Shown: one piece after another, positions 1 through 6,672 of the stretch
Position numbering within the stretch: position 1 is the first letter of the stretch
How the letters are laid out: the number at the start of each line of letters is the position of its first letter
From: Richelia sp. UBA3308
GTDB taxonomy: Bacteria; Cyanobacteriota; Cyanobacteriia; Cyanobacteriales; Nostocaceae
Direction: 5' to 3'
Length of the DNA stretch: 8,721 nt
Assembly: GCA_002361335.1 (NCBI GenBank)
Contig: DESS01000078.1
Span: 1-8,721, forward strand
Position numbers and translations under genes: made by a program
The notes under the pieces: generated by a model
Database searches by the model: none
What the model was told of the DNA's origin: nothing
The model's input: the letters and a program-made list of their open reading frames with translations, nothing else

Positions 1-53
1 CGCAGTTAAGAAGCTAGTGATAGTAGGACTTTGATTGTTTCCGGAGATGTCTA

Positions 54-95
54 TTACTCGTTACTCGTTACTCGTTACTCGTTACTCGTTACTCA
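54..95. repeat. Heptamer tandem repeat, TTACTCG x5 plus TTACTCA
   Basis: Five perfect head-to-tail copies of TTACTCG (54-88) are followed by one copy ending in A (89-95). Short tandemly repeated heptamers of this kind are a known feature of heterocystous cyanobacterial intergenic DNA. No coding frame uses the block, and it lies about 150 bases before ileS. Confidence 0.95.
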
Positions 96-248
96 TTGAC
101 CCCTACAGATATGATAACTGTTTAACCGGACATTATATTAATCGTTGGTTTCTAAATAATTTTCCCTCAACTTAAATAGTTTCGGTAAGATTACCATAAT
201 GGGAATTGCAAATATTCAACAAGAAGACAATCCAAAATCCAAAATCGA
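96..248 (+). promoter_or_regulatory. ileS leader without visible Shine-Dalgarno site
   Basis: This stretch must hold the ileS promoter unless transcription enters from upstream. I see no convincing -35/-10 pair: TATATT at 134-139 is the best -10 candidate but lacks a partner. A short inverted repeat, GGTAA-GA-TTACC, lies at 184-195. The last bases before the start codon are two TCCAAAA heptamers (231-244), so nothing resembling GGAG precedes the ATG. Confidence 0.35.
231..244. repeat. Heptamer repeat TCCAAAA x2 abutting ileS
   Basis: Two perfect copies of TCCAAAA end four bases before the ileS ATG. They occupy the position where a ribosome binding site would normally lie. This is a second heptamer family, unrelated in sequence to the block at 54-95. 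Confidence 0.8.
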
Positions 249-3161
249 ATGACTGAATCAGGAAGCTACAAAAATACAGTAAATTTACCTAAAACTAAGT
301 TTGATATGCGGGCAAATGCTACAAAGCGAGAACCCGAAATCCAAAAGTTTTGGGCGGAAAATAAAATCTACCAACGCCTTTCCCAAGAGAACAGCGGGGA
401 ATTATTTATATTGCATGATGGACCGCCTTACGCAAACGGTTCGCTACATATTGGTCACGCTTTAAATAAAATTCTTAAAGATATTATTAATCGTTATAAA
501 ATTTTACAAGGACATAAAATTCATTATGTACCTGGTTGGGACTGTCACGGTTTGCCGATTGAATTGAAGGTTTTGCAAGCTATGAAGTCGGCAGAAAGGC
601 AGAGTTTAACGCCTTTGAAGCTGCGACATAAGGCAAGAGAGTTTGCCATGGAGGCAGTTAATGAACAAAGAGAAGGTTTTAAGCGTTATGGGGTTTGGGG
701 AGATTGGAATAATCCTTATTTAACTTTAAATCCCCAATATGAAGCGGCACAAATTGCTGTTTTCGGCGATATGTTTTTCAAGGGTTATATTTATCGCGGT
801 TTGAAACCGGTGCATTGGAGTCCCAGTTCTAAAACTGCTTTGGCGGAAGCTGAGTTGGAATACCCCGAAGGACATACTTCACCCAGTATTTACGCTGCTT
901 TTGCGATCGCCAATTTATCGGATGCTCTCAAACAAGATTTATCCGAGTTTTTACCGGAGTTGGGTGTAGCTATTTGGACGACGACTCCTTGGACGATTCC
1001 AGGTAATTTGGCGGTAGCTGTAAATCCGGAGCTTAATTATGCTGTGGTGGAAGTTGATAATTTAGAAGCAGTAAAGGAAGCAGTAAAGGAAGCAGTAAAG
1101 TTTAAATATCTCATTGTTGCTGCTGATTTAGCGGAACGTCTTTCGGAAACTTTTGCGGCTAAGTTAACTGTAAAAACCACTTTTAAAGGTAAAGATTTAG
1201 AAAATTCTACTTACCGTCATCCTTTATTTGACAGAGAATCTCCGGTGATTATCGGTGGGGATTATATTACTACGGAATCCGGTACAGGTTTAGTTCATAC
1301 GGCACCTGGTCACGGTCAAGAAGATTACATTGTCGGTCAGCGTTATAATTTACCAATTCTTGCGCCGGTGGATGGAGATGGTAAGTTTACTGAGGAAGCC
1401 GGAAAGTTTGTCGGATTGAAGGTTGTCGGTGGAAAGGACCAAATTAGTGAAGGTAATCAAGCAATAATTGATGCTTTGACAGAAGCCAATTCACTGATTA
1501 AACACGAACCCTATGCTCACAAATATCCTTACGATTGGCGGACTAAAAAACCAACGATTTTCCGTGCTACGGAGCAATGGTTTGCTTCGGTGGAGAAGTT
1601 TCGTGAAACTGCACTCAAAGAAATTCAATCGGTACAGTGGATTCCTGCCCAAGGGCAAAACCGGATAACGCCAATGGTAGCAGATAGAAGCGATTGGTGT
1701 ATTTCTCGTCAAAGGAGTTGGGGAGTACCGATTCCGGTATTTTACGATGAGGAAACCAACGAAGTAGTGTTGAATGAAGACACTATTAAGCATGTGCAAG
1801 CAATTATCGCTGAAAAAGGTTCCGACGCTTGGTGGGAATTGTCGGTAGAAGATTTAATGCCGGAGAAATACCGAAATGACGGCAGAAAATACCGTAAAGG
1901 TATGGATACCATGGATGTATGGTTTGATTCCGGTTCTTCCTGGGCATCCGTAGTTGAACAGCGTCCGGAATTGCGCTATCCTGCTGATGTATATTTAGAA
2001 GGTTCTGACCAGCATAGGGGTTGGTTCCAATCGAGTTTGCTTACCAGCGTCGCGATAAACAGCGTTGCACCTTATAAAATAGTGTTGACTCACGGTTATA
2101 CTTTAGACGAAAAAGGATTTAAGCAAAGTAAATCCTTAGGTAATGTAATTGATCCTAGAATAGTTATTGAAGGTGGGAAAAATCAAAAGCAAGATCCTGC
2201 TTACGGTGCCGATGTCTTGCGCTTGTGGGTGTCATCGGTAGACTACACTAACGATGTAGGTATTGGTAAAAATACCTTGAAGCAAATCATGGATATCCGT
2301 AACAAGATTCGCAATACAGCGCGTTTCTTATTGGGTAATTTGCATGATTTTAATCCTCAAACTGATGCAGTGGCTTTTGAGGATTTAGCAGAAATTGATA
2401 AATATATGCTGCATCGGATAATGGAGGTATTTACAGAAGTTACTCAAGCTTACGAGACATTTCAATTTTCTAGATTTTTCCAAACAGTACAAAACTTCTG
2501 CATCGTCGATTTATCCAACTTCTACTTAGATGTGGGTAAAGATCGATTGTACATCAGTAGCTTGAATGGCGATCGCCGTCGTAGCTGTCAAACAGTAATG
2601 CAAATTGCCTTGGAGAATTTAACAAAGGCGATCGCTCCAGTATTATCTCACATGGCGGAAGATATTTGGCAATTTCTACCTTACGAAACACCTTACAAAT
2701 CCGTATTTGAAGCCGGTTGGGTACAGTTAGAAGATAAATGGAAAAATCCCGAATCAGTCAAATTTTGGGATAAAATCCGTCAAATTCGCAATGATGTGAA
2801 TAAAGTCTTGGAAGAAGCCAGAATTGATAAAATGATTGGTTCTTCCTTGGAAGCAAAAGTTTTACTCTACATCAAAGATGAAGAATTGCGTAATTCAGTG
2901 AAATTGCTGAATGATAACAATAAAAATGGTGTAGATGAACTTCGGTATTTCTTCCTGACTTCCCAAGCAGAAATGTTAGATTCTTCCCAAATAGAAGATT
3001 GTCAGCATAAATTGCGATCGGATAACTGGGATATTGGTGTCACAAAAGCAGATGGCGAAAAATGTGATAGATGCTGGAATTACTCTACTAAAGTCGGAGA
3101 ATCAAAAGAACATCCGCTGCTGTGTGAAAGGTGTGTTTCGGCATTAGCAGAAGAATTTTGA
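249..3161 (+). CDS. ileS: Isoleucyl-tRNA synthetase
   Basis: Cytoplasmic class I aminoacyl-tRNA synthetase that charges tRNA-Ile with isoleucine and hydrolyses mischarged valine. The 970-residue product is full length for the bacterial type. The HIGH signature is at residues 67-70 within GPPYANGSLHIGHALNK. GWDCHGLPIE follows at about 96-105. The CP1 editing domain carries the threonine-rich WTTTPWTIPGN and the HTAPGHGQEDY motifs. The KMSKS loop reads KQSKS (residues 625-629), with Met replaced by Gln. The C-terminal zinc site has two Cys pairs, C939/C942 (CDRC) and C959/C962 (CERC). The start MTESGSYKNTVNLPKTKFDMR fits cyanobacterial IleRS N-termini, although there is no visible Shine-Dalgarno site. 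An in-frame EAVK triplication sits in CP1. The reading frame is intact and no partner gene is co-directional in the window. Identification is very secure. Confidence 0.98.
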   Translation: MTESGSYKNTVNLPKTKFDMRANATKREPEIQKFWAENKIYQRLSQENSGELFILHDGPPYANGSLHIGHALNKILKDIINRYKILQGHKIHYVPGWDCHGLPIELKVLQAMKSAERQSLTPLKLRHKAREFAMEAVNEQREGFKRYGVWGDWNNPYLTLNPQYEAAQIAVFGDMFFKGYIYRGLKPVHWSPSSKTALAEAELEYPEGHTSPSIYAAFAIANLSDALKQDLSEFLPELGVAIWTTTPWTIPGNLAVAVNPELNYAVVEVDNLEAVKEAVKEAVKFKYLIVAADLAERLSETFAAKLTVKTTFKGKDLENSTYRHPLFDRESPVIIGGDYITTESGTGLVHTAPGHGQEDYIVGQRYNLPILAPVDGDGKFTEEAGKFVGLKVVGGKDQISEGNQAIIDALTEANSLIKHEPYAHKYPYDWRTKKPTIFRATEQWFASVEKFRETALKEIQSVQWIPAQGQNRITPMVADRSDWCISRQRSWGVPIPVFYDEETNEVVLNEDTIKHVQAIIAEKGSDAWWELSVEDLMPEKYRNDGRKYRKGMDTMDVWFDSGSSWASVVEQRPELRYPADVYLEGSDQHRGWFQSSLLTSVAINSVAPYKIVLTHGYTLDEKGFKQSKSLGNVIDPRIVIEGGKNQKQDPAYGADVLRLWVSSVDYTNDVGIGKNTLKQIMDIRNKIRNTARFLLGNLHDFNPQTDAVAFEDLAEIDKYMLHRIMEVFTEVTQAYETFQFSRFFQTVQNFCIVDLSNFYLDVGKDRLYISSLNGDRRRSCQTVMQIALENLTKAIAPVLSHMAEDIWQFLPYETPYKSVFEAGWVQLEDKWKNPESVKFWDKIRQIRNDVNKVLEEARIDKMIGSSLEAKVLLYIKDEELRNSVKLLNDNNKNGVDELRYFFLTSQAEMLDSSQIEDCQHKLRSDNWDIGVTKADGEKCDRCWNYSTKVGESKEHPLLCERCVSALAEEF
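1065..1100 (+). repeat. In-frame 12-bp triplication in ileS (EAVK x3)
   Basis: Three perfect tandem copies of GAAGCAGTAAAG encode EAVKEAVKEAVK at IleRS residues 273-284, inside the CP1 editing region. Perfect identity at the DNA level points to recent slippage. The insertion keeps the frame and would lengthen a charged helix or surface loop. Confidence 0.95.
2569..2635. repeat. HIP1 octamers (two copies here)
   Basis: GCGATCGC occurs at 2569-2576 and 2628-2635 inside ileS, and again at 903-910 and 6174-6181. This palindrome (Highly Iterated Palindrome 1) is strongly over-represented in many cyanobacterial genomes, so it serves mainly as a lineage marker. Confidence 0.85.
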
Positions 3162-3194
3162 TAGTGGATAGTGGATAGTGGATAGTGGATAGTG
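3160..3194. repeat. Heptamer tandem repeat, GATAGTG x5
   Basis: Five perfect GATAGTG units begin inside the ileS stop codon, so the TGA supplies the first GA. The array therefore starts exactly at the end of the gene. It is a third heptamer family within about 3 kb. Confidence 0.95.
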
Positions 3195-3203
3195 AAGAAT
3201 TTT

Positions 3204-3301
3204 ACTACTAACTACCATCAACTAACCACTAAAAAATAACAACTAACTACTAACAACTAACCACTAACAAATAACCACTAACAAATAACAACTAACCACT
3301 C
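3204..3301. repeat. Degenerate heptamer array, 14 units of A/C-rich CTAAC type
   Basis: The sequence divides without gaps into fourteen 7-base units, mostly ACCACTA, ACAACTA, ACAAATA and ACTACTA, and ends directly at the ParA stop codon. The strict 7-base register despite base changes marks it as an aged tandem array. It fills the whole space between two convergent genes. No GC-rich terminator hairpin is visible for either gene. Confidence 0.9.
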
Positions 3302-4183
3302 TTAAAGCTTTTGCAACAATTCCTGAGTCAATTGAAGAAAAGCTTTTGAACCTGCTGATTGAGGATTATTTAAAACAACAGGCATAAAACTATCAACAGC
3401 TTTGGCCACATTTACATCAACCGGTATTTGCGTCTGACAGATTTTTTGAGCACCATAATCTTGATAAACGCGGTTAATGACTTGTTTATAATATCTACCA
3501 GTTAAGATATTATTATTAGACATTGTAAACACAATTCCTAACATTGAGATATCTATTTTTTCTTCGTGTTCGTGACTTTCCTTTAACTGAGCAATGCGTC
3601 TTTCTAACAACTGAATACCCACCACAGATAAAGGCTCCGGCTTAGCAGGAAGAATATAATAATTACTAGTAGCTAAAGCACTGCGAGTTAAAAGATTGTA
3701 ACCGGGAGCGCAATCAAGAAGAATGAAATCATAATCAGCGCGAATTGGTTCTAATATCTTACCGAGCAAAACTCTTTCAAAACGATTCCAAATCGTTTCA
3801 AAATTATTTTCACCCAGATTTACTGCTTGTTCATGCAGCATTTGTGAGACAACAAATTCATCATAAAGGTCAATATCTCCCGGTAACAAATCAAGTCTAG
3901 GAAGATTACTAACATTTTGTTGAATAATCTCTTCAATTGTTAATTTTGCCTTATTTGATGATTTTACAATATCATCGATCAAATATCTTAAAGTCCGTCT
4001 GTTTTTCCGTAGTTTGGCAAAATCTATCGGCGACATCAAACTAAGGGTAGCGCTGATTTGGGTATCCAAATCCAATACCAATACTCGTTTACCACTTTTA
4101 GCCAAACAAGTCGCCAAATTGACGGTAAGAGTAGTTTTACCCACCCCGCCCTTCATGTTTGCAGTACTAATTACATATCCCAT
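3302..4183 (-). CDS. parA: ParA/Soj-family partition ATPase
   Basis: A deviant Walker-A ATPase of the ParA/MinD superfamily, 293 residues, full length. The P-loop KGGVGKTT lies at residues 11-18, with signature Lys11 and phosphate-binding Lys16. The Walker A' strand VLVLDLDTQ (34-42) has Thr where Pro is usual. Walker B is YDFILLDCAPG (151-161). A C-terminal NVAKAVDSFMPVV segment matches the usual ParA switch region. Such proteins dimerise on ATP, coat nucleoid DNA, and segregate plasmids or other cargo with a ParB-type partner. No ParB gene is visible; the nearest candidate partner is the broken winged-helix gene upstream. The start is supported by AGAGGA eight bases before the ATG. Plasmid, integrated-element or protein-cargo roles cannot be separated from sequence alone. 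Confidence 0.93.
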   Translation of the reverse strand: MGYVISTANMKGGVGKTTLTVNLATCLAKSGKRVLVLDLDTQISATLSLMSPIDFAKLRKNRRTLRYLIDDIVKSSNKAKLTIEEIIQQNVSNLPRLDLLPGDIDLYDEFVVSQMLHEQAVNLGENNFETIWNRFERVLLGKILEPIRADYDFILLDCAPGYNLLTRSALATSNYYILPAKPEPLSVVGIQLLERRIAQLKESHEHEEKIDISMLGIVFTMSNNNILTGRYYKQVINRVYQDYGAQKICQTQIPVDVNVAKAVDSFMPVVLNNPQSAGSKAFLQLTQELLQKL

Positions 4184-4206
4184 ACTTAAATTCCTCTGTT
4201 AGCACA

Positions 4207-4222
4207 TTGCCAATGGTGGCAA
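4207..4222. promoter_or_regulatory. Inverted repeat TTGCCA-N4-TGGCAA upstream of parA
   Basis: A perfect 6-base inverted repeat with a 4-base spacer lies 24 bases before the parA start. It sits between the AT-rich promoter-like stretch (TATACC-like box just upstream on the minus strand) and the ribosome binding site. The position fits an autoregulatory operator or a small centromere-like site for a ParA partner. The symmetry is observed and the role is inferred. Confidence 0.5.
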
Positions 4223-4343
4223 GGTATACATTTCTATAAAAGTGAAAATTACAGCTAAATTTAATATTTCTACAACTCCAAATCAGTGTTGACAATGTTT
4301 TTTTATTTAAAGCAGTCAGATTATACCGTGATAACTGATAAAA

Positions 4344-5278
4344 TTATTCGCACATCGGATACCGCTGCATCATTTTCTCAATCTTTACAGCTTCCCCATC
4401 GGGCGTATAAACCACCCCAGAAGACATCGCAATTACAATCCTTTCCCTCCGCGCCCATTCAAACCAAGTACTTACCTCAGAAGTAAGCGTATTTTTCGGC
4501 TTTTCTCCATTTTTACAACTAGCAATAAATAAACCCGTGGGATTATCACACCAGCCTTCATGAATTGCTTCTTTAACCCGAGCTTGATTACTCCCAAACA
4601 AGGGTCTGGGTTAATTCGTAATCTTTTTAACTCGGTACAAACTTCTTTCAACTCATGTTTTTGAGGTTTTTCTGAATTCGTAACCACTTCGACTTGCTCG
4701 ATCCGAAATTCATCCCCATTAGAATCTGTGCTTTCTTCGATAACTTCTTTTGATTCGGAGACGGCTTGCTCCCATGTTTCTGCTTCAGATGCGATGTTAT
4801 TCCAATCTGGTTCCCCAATATGCTCTTCCTCACCAACGTTGTTGTTTTCAAAAAGCTCTAGGGAAGTTTTACTATATGTTGACGAATTTTTCGCGCATTC
4901 GGGTGGAATATCTGGCGCTTCTATATCAATTTTTTGGCATCGAGAAGACTCTATGGTTTCCAGAATTTTTTTTAGGTTTAATCTATATTCCGATGCGGTG
5001 TCTTTGGGGAATCGATGGGATGGTTTATCTTCTACCAATCCATCAAATATCAACTCCTTCATGTGTTTGCTGATAGTTTCTCGACAATAACCCAAAATAT
5101 CAGCTAGATTTTCAAAGGTAATCCTAACCCAAGAATTACCGTAATAATGTTTACCATCCAACCATGAAAGAATCGCAGCTTTGCACTTTTGACGGCGGTT
5201 GAATGTAGCAAGAAATTCCTTGAGGATGTTGAGTGGGGGACGAATTTCCCCCAGTGTTGCGGAAGTGAAACTAGTCAT
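4344..5278 (-). pseudogene. Plasmid-type winged-helix DNA-binding protein, frameshifted
   Basis: The N-terminal part (5278 down to about 4585) encodes a winged helix-turn-helix. ITFENLADILGYCRETISKHMKELIFDGLVED holds the recognition helix, and an acidic linker follows (EEEHIGEPDW, EEST). The frame then runs into non-conserved sequence and stops at 4472. From 4601 to 4344 another frame continues with protein-like sequence (QARVKEAIHEGWCDNPTGLF, then STWFEWARRERIVIAMSSG, ending QRYPMCE). Joining the frames at 4584-4605 gives a protein of about 310 residues of a type I associate with cyanobacterial plasmids. A small deletion or single-base indel explains the break. The ATG at 5278 is preferred over the one at 5293: it has AGGAAG upstream and overlaps the stop of the preceding reading frame (ATGACTAG). 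A truncated 268-residue DNA-binding product is still possible. Confidence 0.75.
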
Positions 5279-5968
5279 TATTTTCTTCCTCATCCCAGAA
5301 TCGCTTTAATACCTCTTTTTTGGCGGCTTCGAGTCTCTTGAATTCTTCAGGAGATACCTCCTTAGTTCATCCTTCTGCTTCTGTTTAACTTGTAGTGTGA
5401 GGGTTTCTATTGATACTGATTCATCTTCTGTTTGATAGTTAGGTATGAAACTACAACGATGATACAGAAACATTTCTCCCATATTTCTTTATTCCATCCA
5501 GGAGCAATGTAGTTTGATTTTGTGTAGGAGTAAGTTTTGTACTTGAGATTGAAGTTGGGCGTTAGCGGAGCTTAAAGAGGTTATCGCACGAAGAGCTGCT
5601 TCTAGCTTATTTTCTATTTCTGTAATTCGTAAGTTTAGTTCAGAGCTTTGTATCTCCTTAGCTTTATCAAATGCTTTAACTAATTGACGTTTACACAGTC
5701 TGACTTGAAAAGTATTTCGGCTATAAGTCATCAATAGTGTTGCTTGTTGCTCCGTCAAAAGGGCGTACTTTACACAATTGCTTGCCCCGACTGAATTTAT
5801 GACAGTCTCTGTTTCAAACGCGACGTGTCCCCAATCAGCTTCAATCTCATCAATATACTTATTTAATGTTGCCAAAAAGTTTTTATGCTTGATGCCTAAC
5901 TCTTGAGCAATCAACCGAGAGTCAACAACCAAGACTCCTTCATATTTAGTGACATTAAGATTTGACAT
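5271..5968 (-). pseudogene. Rha-family phage/plasmid regulatory protein, C-terminal half frame-broken
   Basis: The intact part, 5968-5489, encodes 159 residues. A Rha-like domain covers about residues 10-105 (VVDSRLIAQELGIKHKNFLA; YALLTEQQATLLMTYSRNT; VRLCKRQLVKAFDKAKE), followed by a coiled coil (about 108-146). Rha proteins are phage or plasmid regulators that interfere with host functions. The frame ends after a non-conserved SWME tail. The true C-terminus continues in other frames: NYIAPGWNKEIWEK (5514-5473), then FLYHRCSFIPNYQTEDES through KQKQKDE (5470-5366), then TKEVSPEEFKRLEAAKKEVL to a stop at 5271-5273. Three frame changes are therefore needed. The second probably includes a loss of about ten codons, and the third looks like one A lost from an AAA run at 5366. 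The start has GGAG six bases upstream. The last codons overlap the next gene's ATG by 8 bases. A truncated but folded Rha domain may still be made. Confidence 0.8.
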
Positions 5969-6075
5969 ATATTCTCCAATGCAGGGGACATAACGATATC
6001 ATGGCAAACAAAACTTATGCCGCTCCTCAGAATTTCTTATTGTATGGCTGTTTTAGTTTTGCTGTAGAATTTATT

Positions 6076-6102
6076 GTAACGCAAAGCATTGCATTGCGTT
6101 AC
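6076..6102. promoter_or_regulatory. Perfect 9-base inverted repeat GTAACGCAA-N9-TTGCGTTAC, candidate operator of rha
   Basis: The arms at 6076-6084 and 6094-6102 are exact reverse complements. On the minus strand the second arm runs into TTGCGTTACAATAAA, so the repeat overlaps a TACAAT -10-like box about 105 bases before the rha start. The same 9-mer recurs at 6548-6556 and 6898-6906. This is best read as a regulator binding site. Confidence 0.6.
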
Positions 6103-6121
6103 TAATAGGATAATAAAATTT

Positions 6122-6151
6122 AACCCGCCTTGTCGTTTGTCGGAGGCGGGG
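6122..6151 (-). terminator. Rho-independent terminator after the RHH gene
   Basis: AACCCGCCT (6122-6130) pairs with AGGCGGGG (6144-6151) around a 13-base loop. Read on the minus strand the hairpin is followed by TTAAATTTTATT, which is T-rich. It lies 60 bases past the RHH stop and before the rha promoter region, so it would separate the two units. A T-rich stretch on the plus side would also let it act in the other direction. Confidence 0.65.
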
Positions 6152-6187
6152 TTTCTTTCATGATTTGTAAGACGCGATCGCGTTGTT

Positions 6188-6217
6188 GCCTGAGAGATTG
6201 ATTTTCTTCTCTCAGGC
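6188..6217 (-). other. Hairpin overlapping the RHH stop codon
   Basis: GCCTGAGAG (6188-6196) and CTCTCAGGC (6209-6217) form a perfect 9-bp stem with a 12-base loop. The RHH stop codon (6212-6214) lies inside the stem. On the minus strand no T run follows, so it is more likely an mRNA 3'-end stabiliser or first half of a tandem terminator than a terminator by itself. On the plus strand a run of seven T follows close by. Confidence 0.5.
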
Positions 6218-6469
6218 AGCTGATTTTTTTCCCATTTCTTGCTGTTGCTTCTCTAATAGCTCCAGCCGTTGCCCTTGCTGCGAAAGCAATTCATAGATTT
6301 TATCAAGGTTAAGTTTTTCTGATTTCTCCGAATCTTGCTGCTTAACGAAATTCGCTACTATTTCGTTAAGTAGCTGTGATGGCTTTACACCTCTACTCTT
6401 GGCTATATTTTCTATTTCTTCTTTAATTTCGCTGCTAGTGCGAAAGTTTATCTGTGTATCAAGCTTCAT
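6212..6469 (-). CDS. Small ribbon-helix-helix DNA-binding protein with C-terminal coiled coil
   Basis: 85 residues. The N-terminal strand DTQINFRTS (4-12) is followed by helices SSEIKEEIENIAKSRG (12-27) and PSQLLNEIVANFVKQQ (30-45). This is the layout of CopG/Arc-type ribbon-helix-helix repressors, in which the strand pairs across the dimer and enters the major groove. Residues 53-78 (LDKIYELLSQQGQRLELLEK) form a Leu- and Gln-rich coiled coil suited to higher-order association. The ATG at 6469 is chosen over the one at 6520: a GAGG lies just upstream, the sequence becomes RHH-like only from here, and a TATAAT box lies between the two starts. No toxin gene follows on the same strand, so an antitoxin role is not supported. 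A plasmid copy-control or operon repressor fits better. Confidence 0.82.
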   Translation of the reverse strand: MKLDTQINFRTSSEIKEEIENIAKSRGVKPSQLLNEIVANFVKQQDSEKSEKLNLDKIYELLSQQGQRLELLEKQQQEMGKKSAA

Positions 6470-6482
6470 TTTCCTCAACACT

Positions 6483-6511
6483 TTGCGTTGCAATGATTTT
6501 ACTGAATTATA
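6483..6511 (-). promoter_or_regulatory. RHH gene promoter -10 with operator-like GCAACGCAA
   Basis: On the minus strand a perfect TATAAT (6506-6511) lies 36 bases before the RHH ATG at 6469. No good -35 is seen. Immediately downstream, in the expected first transcribed bases, is GCAACGCAA (6483-6491 on the plus strand reads TTGCGTTGC), a one-base variant of the TTGCGTTAC word. The placement suggests autorepression. Confidence 0.5.
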
Positions 6512-6547
6512 ATCCCCCATTTTATCAAAAGGATATTTAAGACAATT

Positions 6548-6589
6548 TTGCGTTACAAATAAGCTTTTTGAAATGCTTTGTGATACAAT
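6548..6589 (+). promoter_or_regulatory. Candidate promoter of the 6673 gene with two operator-like words
   Basis: TGATACAAT at 6581-6589 has the form of an extended -10 box (TG-N-TACAAT). It is overlapped by TTGTGATAC (6578-6586), a relaxed form of the word TTGCGTTAC, which appears exactly at 6548-6556, around the -45 position. Transcription would begin near 6596 and produce a leader of about 75 bases. Confidence 0.45.
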
Positions 6590-6609
6590 AATTTTATGAG
6601 AGAAAATTA

Positions 6610-6650
6610 AAAGGCAAACGCCCCGTCTACCAAACTAGTGCGTTGCCTTT
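6610..6650 (+). ncRNA. Leader hairpin of the 6673 gene
   Basis: AAAGGCAAACGC (6610-6621) pairs with GCGTTGCCTTT (6640-6650), 11 base pairs with one bulged A, enclosing an 18-base loop. It lies wholly in the inferred 5' untranslated region and ends about ten bases before the AAGGAGA ribosome binding site. A C-rich CATCCCCCAT follows it. No T run follows, so a plain terminator is unlikely. It may be a protein-binding or attenuation element. Confidence 0.45.
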
Positions 6651-6672
6651 CATCCCCCATGAAGGAGATATT

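Noticed and set aside
54..95. Tandem repeats read as a CRISPR array
   Set aside because: Units are 7 bases with no spacers; CRISPR repeats are much longer and separated by unique spacers.
1491..1799. Minus-strand open frame inside ileS
   Set aside because: It lies opposite conserved IleRS sequence and its translation has no recognisable features.
4728..5090. Plus-strand open frames of about 107-120 codons opposite the winged-helix gene
   Set aside because: The minus strand here encodes a clear winged helix; the plus-strand translations have no domain pattern and no ribosome binding site.
5350..5366. AAGGAGG as the ribosome binding site of a separate small gene (EVSPEEF... segment)
   Set aside because: No ATG, GTG or TTG in that frame follows at a usable distance, so the segment cannot start there by itself.
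5355..5370. Programmed frameshift in the Rha gene, with the nearby AAGGAGG acting as a stimulator
   Set aside because: No slippery heptamer is present, the SD-like sequence lies at and after the shift rather than before it, and two further breaks in the same gene point to decay.
6470..6520. RHH protein starting at 6520 with 17 extra residues
   Set aside because: A TATAAT box lies within this stretch, the extra residues do not resemble an RHH N-terminus, and the ATG at 6469 has the better ribosome binding site.
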